64,000 nt of DNA. Source: Undibacterium paludis (GTDB taxonomy: Bacteria > Pseudomonadota > Gammaproteobacteria > Burkholderiales > Burkholderiaceae_D). The DNA lies in the NCBI RefSeq assembly GCF_022568815.1, contig NZ_JAKZHX010000010.1, forward strand, positions 124,001 to 188,000, read 5' to 3'. Shown here one piece after another: positions 34,181 through 43,605 of the stretch (positions within the stretch are counted from its first letter, which is position 1; every line of letters starts with the position of its first letter). Under the pieces are notes generated by a model. That model worked only from the letters and a program-made list of their open reading frames with translations, was not told the origin of the DNA and did not search any database. The position numbers and the translations under genes were made by a program.

Positions 34181-35356
34181 TTAATTCATGACATTCAACT
34201 CTTCCGTCCTGCGCGGAGGATAGGTTTCCCACTTGCTGCAACCAGGGCAATGCCAGTAAAACTGCCTGGCCTTGAAACCGCAATTGGAACATTGATAGCG
34301 CGCCAGTTTTTGTGCATAACCATGCACCAGGTTCTTGACCACGGCCAGTTCCGGCCGGATTTCTGGCGGTGCTGCCATCAACCTGCCATCAAGCAATTTG
34401 TTCAGGCCCAGCAGGGTCGGGGTACGGCGCAATTCTTCACTGGCCAGGTTGTTGACGGCCTCTATGCCTTCAAGCTCCAGCGTGGCCTTGAAGGCGACCT
34501 CCAGCAAATCAATCGATGGCGCCTCTGCCAGGTAATTATTAATGAGATTCAACCCCTCTTGCGCCTTGTCGAGCTTCTTGTAGGCATCCATCAGGCGCTG
34601 CGCCACCAGGGCAACATGCGGCACACTTTGCTGCTCTACCCTGCGCCAGGTCGCCAGGGCATTTTCTGTGTCACCCTTGCTCTGATACACATCCCCCATG
34701 AGTATGATCGCTCGTACATTGTTCCTGTCGATGGCCAACGCTTTTTCCAGCGTGGCAAGAGCGGCATCGGTATTGGTGTGCACCAGTTCGTCTTGCGCAA
34801 TCTCGCAATAAAACTGAGCGATTTCTTTTTGCCTGCCACCAGCACCGCATTCCTGCAAGGCATAGGCCGCTTCGATGGCGCGCGCCCATTCTTTTTCGCG
34901 CTGGTAGATTTCCAGCAGGGCGCGCCTGGCCTGGGCTTCATACGGGCTGTTGGCCAGCAGGTTATAGGTTTCTTCGGCACGATCAAGCAAGCCGGCTTTC
35001 AGGTAATCCTGGCCCAGTTCATACATGGCCTGGGTTTTTTGTTCTGTCGGCAGATCGGGCCTGGCCAGCAGGTTCTGATGCACACGGATGGCGCGCTCGG
35101 TCTCTCCACGGCGGCGGAACAGGTTACCGAGAGCAAAATGCAGGTCAACCGCTTCCGGGTCCAGTCTGACGATATCGATGAAGACATCAATAGCCTTGTC
35201 TGGCTGGTCATTCAAGAGGAAGTTCAAGCCCTTGAAATAACCACGCGGCAGGCTGCGTGATTCCGAGATCAGCTGGCGTATGTCGATGCGGGCAGCAGCC
35301 CAGCCCAGGGTGAAGAACAAGGGGATGCCCAGTAGCCACCAAATTTCAAATTCCAT
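34181..35356 (-). CDS. lapB: Lipopolysaccharide assembly protein B (YciM)
   Basis: 391 residues. One N-terminal transmembrane helix (MEFEIWWLLGIPLFFTLGWAAA) with cytoplasmic body of TPR repeats (residues about 35-330; for example LNDQPDKAIDVFIDIVRLDP and GETERAIRVHQNLL), ending in a rubredoxin-like metal site CSNCGFKA...CPGCSKW. LapB controls LpxC degradation by FtsH and thus LPS level at the inner membrane; both TPR and rubredoxin parts are needed in E. coli. Pairs with lapA 90 bp upstream. Confidence 0.93.
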   Translation of the reverse strand: MEFEIWWLLGIPLFFTLGWAAARIDIRQLISESRSLPRGYFKGLNFLLNDQPDKAIDVFIDIVRLDPEAVDLHFALGNLFRRRGETERAIRVHQNLLARPDLPTEQKTQAMYELGQDYLKAGLLDRAEETYNLLANSPYEAQARRALLEIYQREKEWARAIEAAYALQECGAGGRQKEIAQFYCEIAQDELVHTNTDAALATLEKALAIDRNNVRAIILMGDVYQSKGDTENALATWRRVEQQSVPHVALVAQRLMDAYKKLDKAQEGLNLINNYLAEAPSIDLLEVAFKATLELEGIEAVNNLASEELRRTPTLLGLNKLLDGRLMAAPPEIRPELAVVKNLVHGYAQKLARYQCSNCGFKARQFYWHCPGCSKWETYPPRRTEELNVMN

Positions 35357-35446
35357 GTGTATTTCTTCTTATTGTGTGCGGTCAGGTCGACCGTATTCAA
35401 CGAGTTTCAAGCCATCCGGGCTTTGCTTTGCATGGTATGCAAAGAA

Positions 35447-35761
35447 TCAGGTATTGCGAATGCTATCAGGCTGTGGCGCCTGAGTACTTGCCCTTTGTGC
35501 AGCTTCACGTTCTTTTTCAATTTCTGCCAAGGTCTTTTTATGCTTGTGCAGGTCACGCCTGTGGCGAAACACCATGGGCACCATGGCAAGAATACCGATG
35601 GTAAAGCCACCAACAAAGAAACCCAGCAACATGATGACCAGCGGTGCCGATTGCTGATAACCGAAAAAATATTGCAAAGTAACAATCTGATCATTTTTCA
35701 GGGCAAAGCCAAACAACAGGATAAATAGGACCGTGTAGAAAAATCCTGAAATATATTTCAT
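35447..35761 (-). CDS. lapA: Lipopolysaccharide assembly protein A (DUF1049)
   Basis: 104 residues from ATG 35761, with AAGGA eight bases upstream; a start at 35797 would put that site inside the gene. Two transmembrane helices (FFYTVLFILLFGFAL and LVIMLLGFFVGGFTIGILA) are followed by a cytoplasmic coiled-coil tail (RRDLHKHKKTLAEIEKERE). LapA associates with LapB in LPS assembly. Between ihfB and lapB as in other betaproteobacteria. Confidence 0.9.
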   Translation of the reverse strand: MKYISGFFYTVLFILLFGFALKNDQIVTLQYFFGYQQSAPLVIMLLGFFVGGFTIGILAMVPMVFRHRRDLHKHKKTLAEIEKEREAAQRASTQAPQPDSIRNT

Positions 35762-35836
35762 GTATGCATCCTTAAGGATAAGCAGGGAATAACGCAATTA
35801 TGACGTGCGATCCCGAAAAGAGCATTGTACTGAAAA

Positions 35837-35870
35837 AAAACGGCATATCGGAAAACCGATATGCCGTTTT
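35837..35870 (-). terminator. Rho-independent terminator after ihfB
   Basis: AACGGCATATCGG-AAAA-CCGATATGCCGTT (perfect 13-bp stem) with an A-run on its left, giving at least seven U residues on the - strand. It separates the rpsA-ihfB unit from lapAB; T residues on the right also allow + strand use. Confidence 0.85.
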
Positions 35871-35918
35871 TATTTTTACCTCGCTGTCGAAGCCCGATTG
35901 TTGACTAGTCAGCCTGAC

Positions 35919-36224
35919 TTAGTCATCGTGTATCGGTTGCCCCACCATGGCATCTACACGTTCGCGCAATTCTTTGCCTGGCTTGAAGTGCGGTACCCGT
36001 TTTTCGGGAACCATCACCTTGTCACCGGACTTGGGATTACGGCCTATCCGTGGCGGACGACTGTTCAGCGCAAAGCTGCCAAAACCACGGATTTCTATGC
36101 GCTGCCCCGTTGCCAGGGCGTCCGACATGGCGTCCAGTATGGTTTTGACAGCGATATCCACATCTTTTGCTACCAGTTGTGGATACCGCTCTGCCAGACG
36201 AGCTATCAGCTCCGACTTGGTCAT
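35919..36224 (-). CDS. ihfB: Integration host factor subunit beta
   Basis: 101 residues with the HU/IHF fold: [17 protein letters not shown] start, [10 protein letters not shown], and the DNA-bending arm [15 protein letters not shown] with the intercalating Pro in NPKSG. The family forms an alpha/beta heterodimer that bends DNA by about 160 degrees. Directly downstream of rpsA (27 bp), the conserved arrangement in proteobacteria. Confidence 0.95.
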   Translation of the reverse strand: MTKSELIARLAERYPQLVAKDVDIAVKTILDAMSDALATGQRIEIRGFGSFALNSRPPRIGRNPKSGDKVMVPEKRVPHFKPGKELRERVDAMVGQPIHDD

Positions 36225-36251
36225 AGTAATAAAACCTTATGACTGTTGAGC

Positions 36252-37967
36252 TTAGTTTTTATTGTCGAGCTTGGCTTTCAACAAAGCGCCCAGGCTGGTT
36301 GTGCCGGATGCTGCGCTGGAATCAGTAGACATTTTTTGCATTGCTTCTTGTGTTTCAGCTGCATCTTTAGCCTTGACGGACAACTGGATGCTGCGCGCCT
36401 TACGGTCAACGTTCAACACAACTGCTTCAACGCTGTCACCAACTTTCAGGTGGCTGCCGGCATCTTCCACGCGGTCGCGGGAGATTTCGGATGCACGCAG
36501 GTAGCCTTCAACGTCGTCTGCCAGCTGGATGACTGCGCCTTTGGCTTCAACAGATTTGACAGTACCAGTAACGATTGCGCCTTTGTCGTTCATTGCGCAG
36601 TAGTTATTGAATGGGTCGCCTTCGAGTTGTTTAACGCCCAGGGAAACGCGCTCACGCTCAACGTCGATTGCCAGAACGATGGCTTCCAGTTCGTCACCTT
36701 TCTTGAAGCGGCGAACTGCTTCTTCGCCTGTTTCATTCCAGGACAGGTCGGACAGATGTACCAGGCCGTCGATGTTGCCAGACAAACCGATAAATACGCC
36801 GAAGTCAGTGATGGACTTGATCGCGCCTTTGACTTTGTCACCTTTCTTGTGGTTGATCGCGAAATCATCCCAAGGATTGGCTTTGCACTGTTTCATGCCC
36901 AGGCTGATACGACGACGTTCTTCGTCGATTTCCAGAACCATGACTTCAACTTCGTCGCCCAATTGAACAACTTTGTTTGGAGCAACGTTTTTGTTCGTCC
37001 AGTCCATTTCGGAAACGTGAACCAGGCCTTCGATACCTTGTTCAACTTCAACGAACGCACCGTAGTCGGTCAGGTTGGTTACTTTACCGAACAGACGTGT
37101 GTTCGCAGGGTAACGACGGGACAAACCTGTCCATGGGTCGTCGCCCAGTTGTTTTACGCCCAGGGAAACACGGTTTTTCTCTTGGTCGAATTTCAATACT
37201 TTTGCAGTGATTTCCTGACCAACTGTCAACACCTCGGAAGGGTGACGTACACGACGCCATGCCAGGTCGGTGATGTGCAACAGGCCATCGATGCCGCCCA
37301 GATCAACGAACGCGCCGTAGTCAGTGATGTTTTTAACAACACCAGTAACCACTGTGCCTTCTTTCAGGGTTTCCATCAGTTTCTGACGCTCTTCGCCCAT
37401 GGACGCTTCAACAACAGCGCGGCGGGACAGCACAACGTTGTTACGTTTGCGGTCGAGCTTGATAACCTTGAATTCCATGGTTTTGCCTTCGTAAGGAGTT
37501 GTATCCTTCACTGGGCGTGTATCAACCAGGGAACCTGGCAAGAAAGCGCGGATGCCGTTCGTCAGAACAGTCAGGCCACCTTTGACTTTGCCATTAACTG
37601 TACCAGTAACGATCTCGCCAGACTCCAGCGCTTTTTCCAGCGCGAGCCAGGAGGCCAGACGTTTAGCTTTGTCACGGGACAAAATTGTGTCGCCGAAACC
37701 GTTTTCCAGCGAATCAATCGCTACGGAAACGAAATCGCCGATATTCACTTCCAGGTCGCCCTGGTCGTTTTTGAATTCTTCAACAGGGATAAAGGCTTCA
37801 GACTTCAAGCCAGCGTTCACGATCACGAAGTTGTGGTCGATACGAACGACTTCAGCAGAAATCACTTCACCGGAACGCATATCCTGACGTGACAGGGATT
37901 CTTCGAACAAAGCTGCGAAGCTATCTGCACCGGTTGCGAAATCTTGGGACATGAAAACAGTAGACAT
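36252..37967 (-). CDS. rpsA: 30S ribosomal protein S1
   Basis: 571 residues, near the 557 of E. coli. Six S1 repeats are visible, each with a [12 protein letters not shown]- or GLVH-like loop (for example [44 protein letters not shown]). The protein holds mRNA at the 30S platform. Start at [10 protein letters not shown]; an internal ATG five codons later is possible. Upstream 146 bp to the cmk stop may hold its own promoter. Codon use is strongly biased (highly expressed). Confidence 0.97.
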   Translation of the reverse strand: MSTVFMSQDFATGADSFAALFEESLSRQDMRSGEVISAEVVRIDHNFVIVNAGLKSEAFIPVEEFKNDQGDLEVNIGDFVSVAIDSLENGFGDTILSRDKAKRLASWLALEKALESGEIVTGTVNGKVKGGLTVLTNGIRAFLPGSLVDTRPVKDTTPYEGKTMEFKVIKLDRKRNNVVLSRRAVVEASMGEERQKLMETLKEGTVVTGVVKNITDYGAFVDLGGIDGLLHITDLAWRRVRHPSEVLTVGQEITAKVLKFDQEKNRVSLGVKQLGDDPWTGLSRRYPANTRLFGKVTNLTDYGAFVEVEQGIEGLVHVSEMDWTNKNVAPNKVVQLGDEVEVMVLEIDEERRRISLGMKQCKANPWDDFAINHKKGDKVKGAIKSITDFGVFIGLSGNIDGLVHLSDLSWNETGEEAVRRFKKGDELEAIVLAIDVERERVSLGVKQLEGDPFNNYCAMNDKGAIVTGTVKSVEAKGAVIQLADDVEGYLRASEISRDRVEDAGSHLKVGDSVEAVVLNVDRKARSIQLSVKAKDAAETQEAMQKMSTDSSAASGTTSLGALLKAKLDNKN

Positions 37968-38113
37968 AGTATTTACGAGTTAGCCGGAATAGTACAAAAG
38001 GCACCATTTACCGGGTTAGGTTGAACATTCCCTCAATAACCTTGCGTCATCAAGGGGACTTGCCGCACAGTTGCCAAACATCAGGCAGCTCAAGTCAAAA
38101 GACCTGAAAAACG

Positions 38114-38791
38114 CTACTTTTCTGTTGTTTTCTGTGCTTGCGCATACCAGATCAGTACTTTATTGACCGCTTCTTCCGCAGTTAATTCAGAGGTATCCAG
38201 GATAATCGCATCTGGTGCAGGCTTGAGTGGCGCTGTTGCACGGGCGCTATCCCTTGCATCACGTTCCATCAAATCTTTTACCAAGTCTTCCATATTAGCA
38301 GAAATTCCCTTTTCAATCAATTGCTTATATCGGCGACTTGCACGCGCTTCGGCACTTGCTGTCAAGAAGACTTTCAAAGAGGCATCGGGAAAGATCACCG
38401 TCCCCATGTCACGGCCATCGGCCACCAGGCCGGGCGTGTAGCGAAACGCCACCTGTAAATCGACCAGGGCCTGCCGCACGGCTGGCAACACCGCAATGCG
38501 CGAAGCAGCCACACCAACGGCTTCAGCCCTGACGGCATCGGTCACATCTTCATCTTCAAGAAAAACATGGCCATGGACAAACCGGCAAGGCAGGGTCCTT
38601 GCCATGATGGCAATTTCAGCCTCATCATCGAGGGCAACATGGTGGCGTGTCGCCATCAGGGCGGTCAGGCGATACAGGGCGCCGGAATCGAGGTAATGAA
38701 AACCAAGATGCTTGGCCACCCGGTGCGCAACAGTCCCCTTGCCCGAAGCGGTGGGACCATCAATTGTGATTACAGGACTACGTACAGTCAT
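38114..38791 (-). CDS. cmk: Cytidylate kinase
   Basis: 225 residues: P-loop [15 protein letters not shown] (12-26), [25 protein letters not shown] and the lid RYKQLIEKG...[13 protein letters not shown]. It converts CMP and dCMP to diphosphates. Upstream neighbour aroA (57 bp) and downstream rpsA follow the conserved order. Confidence 0.95.
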   Translation of the reverse strand: MTVRSPVITIDGPTASGKGTVAHRVAKHLGFHYLDSGALYRLTALMATRHHVALDDEAEIAIMARTLPCRFVHGHVFLEDEDVTDAVRAEAVGVAASRIAVLPAVRQALVDLQVAFRYTPGLVADGRDMGTVIFPDASLKVFLTASAEARASRRYKQLIEKGISANMEDLVKDLMERDARDSARATAPLKPAPDAIILDTSELTAEEAVNKVLIWYAQAQKTTEK

Positions 38792-38848
38792 AAGCTACTA
38801 AAATTACCAGGTGTTCGAAACTTAAAAAAGTAAAAACCGCTAATACCT

Positions 38849-40198
38849 TTAAAACAAGTCTTTGTGATTGATCCCGGCAAAGACTTCAAAATAGTCAGGG
38901 AAAGTCTTTGCCACGCATTTAGGATCATTGATGCGCATGGTAGCACCACGACGCGCACGACCATCAAGACTTGCCAAAGAAAAACACATGGCCATGCGGT
39001 GATCATCATAAGTATCTATCGTCGCCGGCAAAATCTGTGCTGGCGGCGTCACTGTCATATAGTCAGCACCCTCTTCCACAATCGCCCCCAGCTTGCGCAA
39101 CTCTGTCGCCATCGCAGACAGGCGATCAGTTTCCTTGACGCGCCAGCTGGCGATATTGCGCAAGGTGGTGGTGCCATTGGCATACAGGGCCGCTACTGCT
39201 ATCGTCATTGCTGCGTCAGGGATATGGTTGAAGTCCATATCAATTGCCTGCAAGACACCATTCGAGCTGGCTTCTATCCAATTATCTCCACGGGTGATCG
39301 TTGCGCCCATTTTTTCCAGCGCTTCGGCAAAACGTACGTCGCCCTGTATGCTGGCCTTGCCGACACCTTCCACACGAATTGGACCACCGGCAATCGCACC
39401 AGCAGCCAGAAAGTAAGATGCTGACGAGGCATCACCTTCCACATGAATGACGCCTGGCGATACGTAGCGCTGACCTTTTTTCACCGTAAACGCCTGCCAG
39501 CCATCACGTTCTACCCTGACACCAAATTTTTCCATCAGATTCAGCGTGATTTCTATATAGGGTTTGGAAATCAGCTCACCAACCACCTCAATCGTCACAT
39601 CATGCTCGCGCGCCATCAGGGGCGCGGCCATCAGCAAGGCAGTCAGGAACTGACTTGACACATTACCCTTCACCTGCAAGCGCTGTGCATGGATATGGCC
39701 ACGATGTATATGCAAAGGCGGGTAGCCAGGGTTACCGGTATAGTCAATCTGCGCGCCAGCCTGGTTCAGTGCATCAACCAGGTCGCCAATGGGACGCTCA
39801 TGCATGCGCGCCACGCCGTGTACGGTGTAATCACCGCCAAGCACAGCCAGGGCGCCGACCAGCGGGCGTATCGCGGTACCGGCATTACCCATGAATAAAT
39901 CAGCCTGATGCTGGGGGAACTGGCCATTCACGCCCTGCACCGTGTAATTTTGCGTATCATCTTCTTGCTGCCAGTGTACACCCAGTTTCTGCAACGCGCT
40001 GAGCATGACCAGGGTATCGTCCGAGGCCAGCAAATCCATGATTCTGGTTTCGCCTTCCGCCAGCGCCGCCAGCAACAGGGTGCGGTTGGAAATGCTTTTG
40101 GAACCCGGTAACTTGACCGTGCCCTGCACTTGCATCACCGGTTGCAGGTCAAGGTGGTGCGGGTATTGTTTGCTTGCTGGTTTGCTTGTCTGAGTCAT
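38849..40198 (-). CDS. aroA: 3-phosphoshikimate 1-carboxyvinyltransferase (EPSP synthase)
   Basis: 449 residues. [18 protein letters not shown] is the PEP/S3P-binding signature, [10 protein letters not shown] (glyphosate-region motif, about 105-114) is a class I form with Gly and Pro in the expected positions, and [17 protein letters not shown] closes the active site. It transfers enolpyruvate to shikimate-3-phosphate in the cytoplasm, before chorismate. In operon with tyrA (80 bp upstream) and cmk. Confidence 0.95.
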   Translation of the reverse strand: MTQTSKPASKQYPHHLDLQPVMQVQGTVKLPGSKSISNRTLLLAALAEGETRIMDLLASDDTLVMLSALQKLGVHWQQEDDTQNYTVQGVNGQFPQHQADLFMGNAGTAIRPLVGALAVLGGDYTVHGVARMHERPIGDLVDALNQAGAQIDYTGNPGYPPLHIHRGHIHAQRLQVKGNVSSQFLTALLMAAPLMAREHDVTIEVVGELISKPYIEITLNLMEKFGVRVERDGWQAFTVKKGQRYVSPGVIHVEGDASSASYFLAAGAIAGGPIRVEGVGKASIQGDVRFAEALEKMGATITRGDNWIEASSNGVLQAIDMDFNHIPDAAMTIAVAALYANGTTTLRNIASWRVKETDRLSAMATELRKLGAIVEEGADYMTVTPPAQILPATIDTYDDHRMAMCFSLASLDGRARRGATMRINDPKCVAKTFPDYFEVFAGINHKDLF

Positions 40199-40278
40199 GA
40201 TGTACTTTGATGAATTCTGGTTCGGGTACTGTGGGTACGTAGCTTACAGTAGTGCAGCCTGATTGACTGAAATGCAAA

Positions 40279-41187
40279 TCAGTCGCCGCCGCCACGCTGC
40301 TGCTTCTCTGCCGCTTCTATCGCGCTGATCCAGTTATGGCGGGCACGCTGTGCATTGGCGTAGATACCTTCTATGCCTGCACCGTCTGCATCCAGCAGAT
40401 ATTGCCGCAAAATCGATAAACGCGCTGTGTAGGAATCCAGCTCTTCCAGCATGGCCATGCGGTTGGCCAGGCTGATATCGCGCCACATTTCAGGCGAGGA
40501 ACCGGCGATACGGGTAAAGTCGCGAAAGCCGCTGGCTGCGTACTGGAACAAGGTGTCGGCATGCGGCTTGCGCGCGATATCATCGACCAATGCATACGCC
40601 AGCAGATGCGGCAAATGGCTGACGGCGGCAAATACGGCATCATGTGCCGCCGGCTCCAGGTGATGGATGATGGCGCCGCACTGCTGCCAGGCCCAGGCCA
40701 CACGACCTACATCATCGTCGCTGTTTTCCGCCAGGCGGGTAATAACGGCTTTTTTGCCTGCATACAGATCAACCAGGGCTGCTTCAGGCCCGTTCTGCTC
40801 ACGACCGGCAATCGGATGGGCTGGTACAAACTGGGCGATTTTTTCAGCCAGGCTGGCACGTGCTGCGGCCACTACATCAGCCTTGGTGCTGCCGGCATCG
40901 GTAACAATGGTGCCTGGCTGCAAATGCGGGTAAATCGCCGTCAGGATAGCGGCTGTCTGTGCTACCGGCGCCGCAATCAGCACCAGGTCAGTATTGCGCA
41001 AGGCATGCGCCGTATCGCTGGCTATTTCATCAATGATACCCAGTTGCCGCGCCCTTTCAAGCGAAGCGCGGCTACGCCCTACCCCGACCACCTGCTCAAC
41101 GACACCAGCCTTTTTCAATGCCAGGGCAAACGAGCCGCCAATCAAACCTACGCCAAATACGGCAATGCGTTCAAAAACTTTTTGCAT
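40279..41187 (-). CDS. tyrA: Prephenate dehydrogenase
   Basis: 302 residues: N-terminal Rossmann phrase VFGVGLIGGSFALALKKAG, VTDAGSTKADVV, and the catalytic His in FVPAHPIAGREQNGPEAA. It makes 4-hydroxyphenylpyruvate for tyrosine; there is no chorismate mutase or ACT domain fused. pheA ends seven bases upstream, so the two are coupled. In several Burkholderiales a second hisC sits between pheA and tyrA; it is absent here. Confidence 0.93.
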   Translation of the reverse strand: MQKVFERIAVFGVGLIGGSFALALKKAGVVEQVVGVGRSRASLERARQLGIIDEIASDTAHALRNTDLVLIAAPVAQTAAILTAIYPHLQPGTIVTDAGSTKADVVAAARASLAEKIAQFVPAHPIAGREQNGPEAALVDLYAGKKAVITRLAENSDDDVGRVAWAWQQCGAIIHHLEPAAHDAVFAAVSHLPHLLAYALVDDIARKPHADTLFQYAASGFRDFTRIAGSSPEMWRDISLANRMAMLEELDSYTARLSILRQYLLDADGAGIEGIYANAQRARHNWISAIEAAEKQQRGGGD

Positions 41188-41194
41188 CAGGCAC

Positions 41195-42268
41195 TCACAC
41201 AGTACAAGGGTAAGAGCCCAGCACCTTGAAGAAGGCTGCCTTGTCGTTCAGTTCACCCATGGCGGCCGCCACTTTGGCCTCCATGACATGACCTTCGACA
41301 TCGACATAGAAATAATATTCCCAGTTGCCGGTACGGGCCGGGCGCGATTCAAAACGTGTCATCGAAACGCCGTGTTTTTCCAGCGGCGCCAGCAGGTTAT
41401 AGACTGCACCGGCCTTGTTCGGTGTCGCCAGCACGATGGAAGTCTGGTCCTTGCCGCTGGGTGTGGTATGCAGGCGGCCAATCACGGCAAAACGGGTACG
41501 GTTATGCGGGTCATCCTGGATATGGGCAGAGACGATACCCAGATTATATTGATGGCCGGCGATTTCACTGGCAATCGCTGCCACGGTGTAATCGCCACTG
41601 GCCATGCGCGCGGCTTCGGCATTGGATGCCACGGCATGTCTTTCTATATGGGGATAATGCTGGTTCAGCCAGGCCTGGCATTGCGCCAGTGCCTGCGAAT
41701 GCGCGCAGATACGGCTGATGCCTTCCATATTGCCGGATTTGCTCATCAGACTATGCTGCACCGGTATCGCCAGTTCACCACTGATGGCCAGGCTGGTTTG
41801 CAAGAGCAGGTCCAGGGTACGATTGATCGCCCCTTCGGACGAGTTCTCGATAGGTACGACTCCAAAATCTGCCGTACCGGCTTCGGTTGCGCGAAACACT
41901 TCATCTATCGACACGCAAGGCAAAGGCAGGATGGCATGGCCAAACTGCTTGTACACGGCCTGTTCACTGAAGGTGCCGACCGGCCCCAGAAAGGCCACGA
42001 CCACACGACGCTCCAGCGCACGGCAAGCGGACATGATTTCGCGGAAGATCAGCTGTATGTCGTCATTCTGCAAGGGACCAGGATTACGCTCGGCCACACC
42101 ACGCAACACCTGGGCTTCACGCTCAGGACGAAATACCGGCGCATTGGTTTCTGCCTTGACATGGCCAACTTCTTCAGCAACGCGGGCGCGCTGGTTCAGT
42201 AAATCAAGAATCTGGGCATCAATCGCATCAATCTTGATGCGCAGGGGAAGTAATTTATTGTCGTTCAT
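41195..42268 (-). CDS. pheA: Bifunctional chorismate mutase/prephenate dehydratase
   Basis: 357 residues from ATG 42268 (MNDNKLLPLRIKIDAIDAQI); the frame to 42334 has no family match. Domains: AroQ chorismate mutase (1-90), prephenate dehydratase (about 92-270; FLGPVGTFSEQAV, and GVVPIENSSEGAINRTLDLL), and a C-terminal ACT regulatory domain with the GALY/ESRP elements, here KAGAVYNLLAP and MTRFESRPAR. Phenylalanine feedback inhibition through ACT is expected. Upstream gap to serC is 220 bp. Confidence 0.95.
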   Translation of the reverse strand: MNDNKLLPLRIKIDAIDAQILDLLNQRARVAEEVGHVKAETNAPVFRPEREAQVLRGVAERNPGPLQNDDIQLIFREIMSACRALERRVVVAFLGPVGTFSEQAVYKQFGHAILPLPCVSIDEVFRATEAGTADFGVVPIENSSEGAINRTLDLLLQTSLAISGELAIPVQHSLMSKSGNMEGISRICAHSQALAQCQAWLNQHYPHIERHAVASNAEAARMASGDYTVAAIASEIAGHQYNLGIVSAHIQDDPHNRTRFAVIGRLHTTPSGKDQTSIVLATPNKAGAVYNLLAPLEKHGVSMTRFESRPARTGNWEYYFYVDVEGHVMEAKVAAAMGELNDKAAFFKVLGSYPCTV

Positions 42269-42488
42269 ACCATACCTAAAAACCGTTTTTGATCGTGTTG
42301 AAGATGGCAGGGCAAATGTGTTTTGCAATGCCATGCCGCGCCATTAACTGCCCTATATACAATGCGCTCACGCCAGGCTTTTGGTCTGGCTCGTCAGCGC
42401 CACGGTTTCCAGGTGATGGTGTTGTCCCATGCTCAGAAAGGGCTGACGAAGTAGCGAATAATTATTTCAATATTAACATCGAAATAAA

Positions 42489-43592
42489 TTACGCGTGTTT
42501 GCTGGCAAACTCCTGCATGAAATTGATCAGCGCCTGCACGCCTTCTATCGGCATGGCGTTATAAATCGAGGCGCGCATGCCGCCCACGGACTTGTGCCCC
42601 TTCAGTTGCAGCAGACCGTTCTCCTTGGCAGATGCCAGGAATTCCGTATTGAGACTCTCATCTTTCAGGTAAAACGGCACGTTCATGCGCGAACGGCTGT
42701 CTTTGGCTACGCGGTTCGTATAAAAATCGCTGGAATCGAGATAGTCATACAACAGCTTTGCCTTGGCGATATTCTTTTGCTCCAGAACGGCGACACCGCC
42801 CTGGCGCTTGATCCACTGGAACACCAGGCCAGCGATATAAATCGCATAAGTTGGTGGCGTGTTATACATGGAATCATTGTCTGCAATGATTTTCCAGTTG
42901 AAGGCCGACGGGCAGATAGGCAAGGCATGGCCGAGCAGGTCTTCACGCACCACGACGATCGTCAAGCCAGCCGGCCCCAGATTTTTTTGCGCGCCGCTGA
43001 AGATCGCGCCATATTTGCTGACATCAATCACACGCGACATGATGTGTGAAGACATGTCTGCCACAATCGGCGCGCCATTGGTTTCTGCCGCCACATCTGG
43101 AGTGAACTGGTATTCAATACCGTCTATGGTTTCATTGGTGCACAGATGCACGTAGGCGGCATCAGGCGTCAGCTTCCAGCTGTCACGCGGCGGCACGGCA
43201 GTGAAACCGCCTGCCTCGCCAGAGGCAGCAATATTCACCTTGCCGTATTTTTGCGCTTCTTTGAGTGACTTGCCCGTCCATGAACCTGTGTGCACAAAGT
43301 CTGCCGTGGCAGGCTGGGGCTTCAACCCCATCAGGTTCATGGGGACGATGGCGTTTTCACCAAGGCCACCGCCCTGCAGGAACAAGACTTTATAATTATC
43401 GGGCACCGCCATCAGTTCACGGAAATCACTCAAAGCCGTCGTGATGATGGAGGTAAACTCCGGCCCGCGATGGCTCATTTCCATGACTGACATGCCACTG
43501 CCATGCCAGTCCAGCATTTCTGCAGCGGCTTGCTGCAAGACTTCTTTCGGTAAAACTGCCGGACCTGGTGCGAAATTATAAATCGTTGTCAT
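42489..43592 (-). CDS. serC: Phosphoserine aminotransferase
   Basis: 367 residues; N-terminal [21 protein letters not shown]-lysine Lys203 in [13 protein letters not shown], and C-terminal [17 protein letters not shown]. It transaminates 3-phosphohydroxypyruvate to phosphoserine (and acts in pyridoxal synthesis). A small variant stands in the phosphate-binding loop: [14 protein letters not shown] (72-85) where GGA-xQF is common. Between gyrA (13 bp) and pheA. Confidence 0.94.
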   Translation of the reverse strand: MTTIYNFAPGPAVLPKEVLQQAAAEMLDWHGSGMSVMEMSHRGPEFTSIITTALSDFRELMAVPDNYKVLFLQGGGLGENAIVPMNLMGLKPQPATADFVHTGSWTGKSLKEAQKYGKVNIAASGEAGGFTAVPPRDSWKLTPDAAYVHLCTNETIDGIEYQFTPDVAAETNGAPIVADMSSHIMSRVIDVSKYGAIFSGAQKNLGPAGLTIVVVREDLLGHALPICPSAFNWKIIADNDSMYNTPPTYAIYIAGLVFQWIKRQGGVAVLEQKNIAKAKLLYDYLDSSDFYTNRVAKDSRSRMNVPFYLKDESLNTEFLASAKENGLLQLKGHKSVGGMRASIYNAMPIEGVQALINFMQEFASKHA

Positions 43593-43605
43593 GCCGTATC
43601 ATCCA

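Noticed and set aside
34166..35260. 364-codon open frame antisense to lapB
   Set aside because: lapB (TPR and rubredoxin motifs) is certain on the other strand.
36246..37892. 548-codon open frame antisense to rpsA
   Set aside because: It is a shadow of the strongly biased codons of S1; the translation is Phe/Cys/Gln-rich without domain, and rpsA on the other strand is unmistakable.
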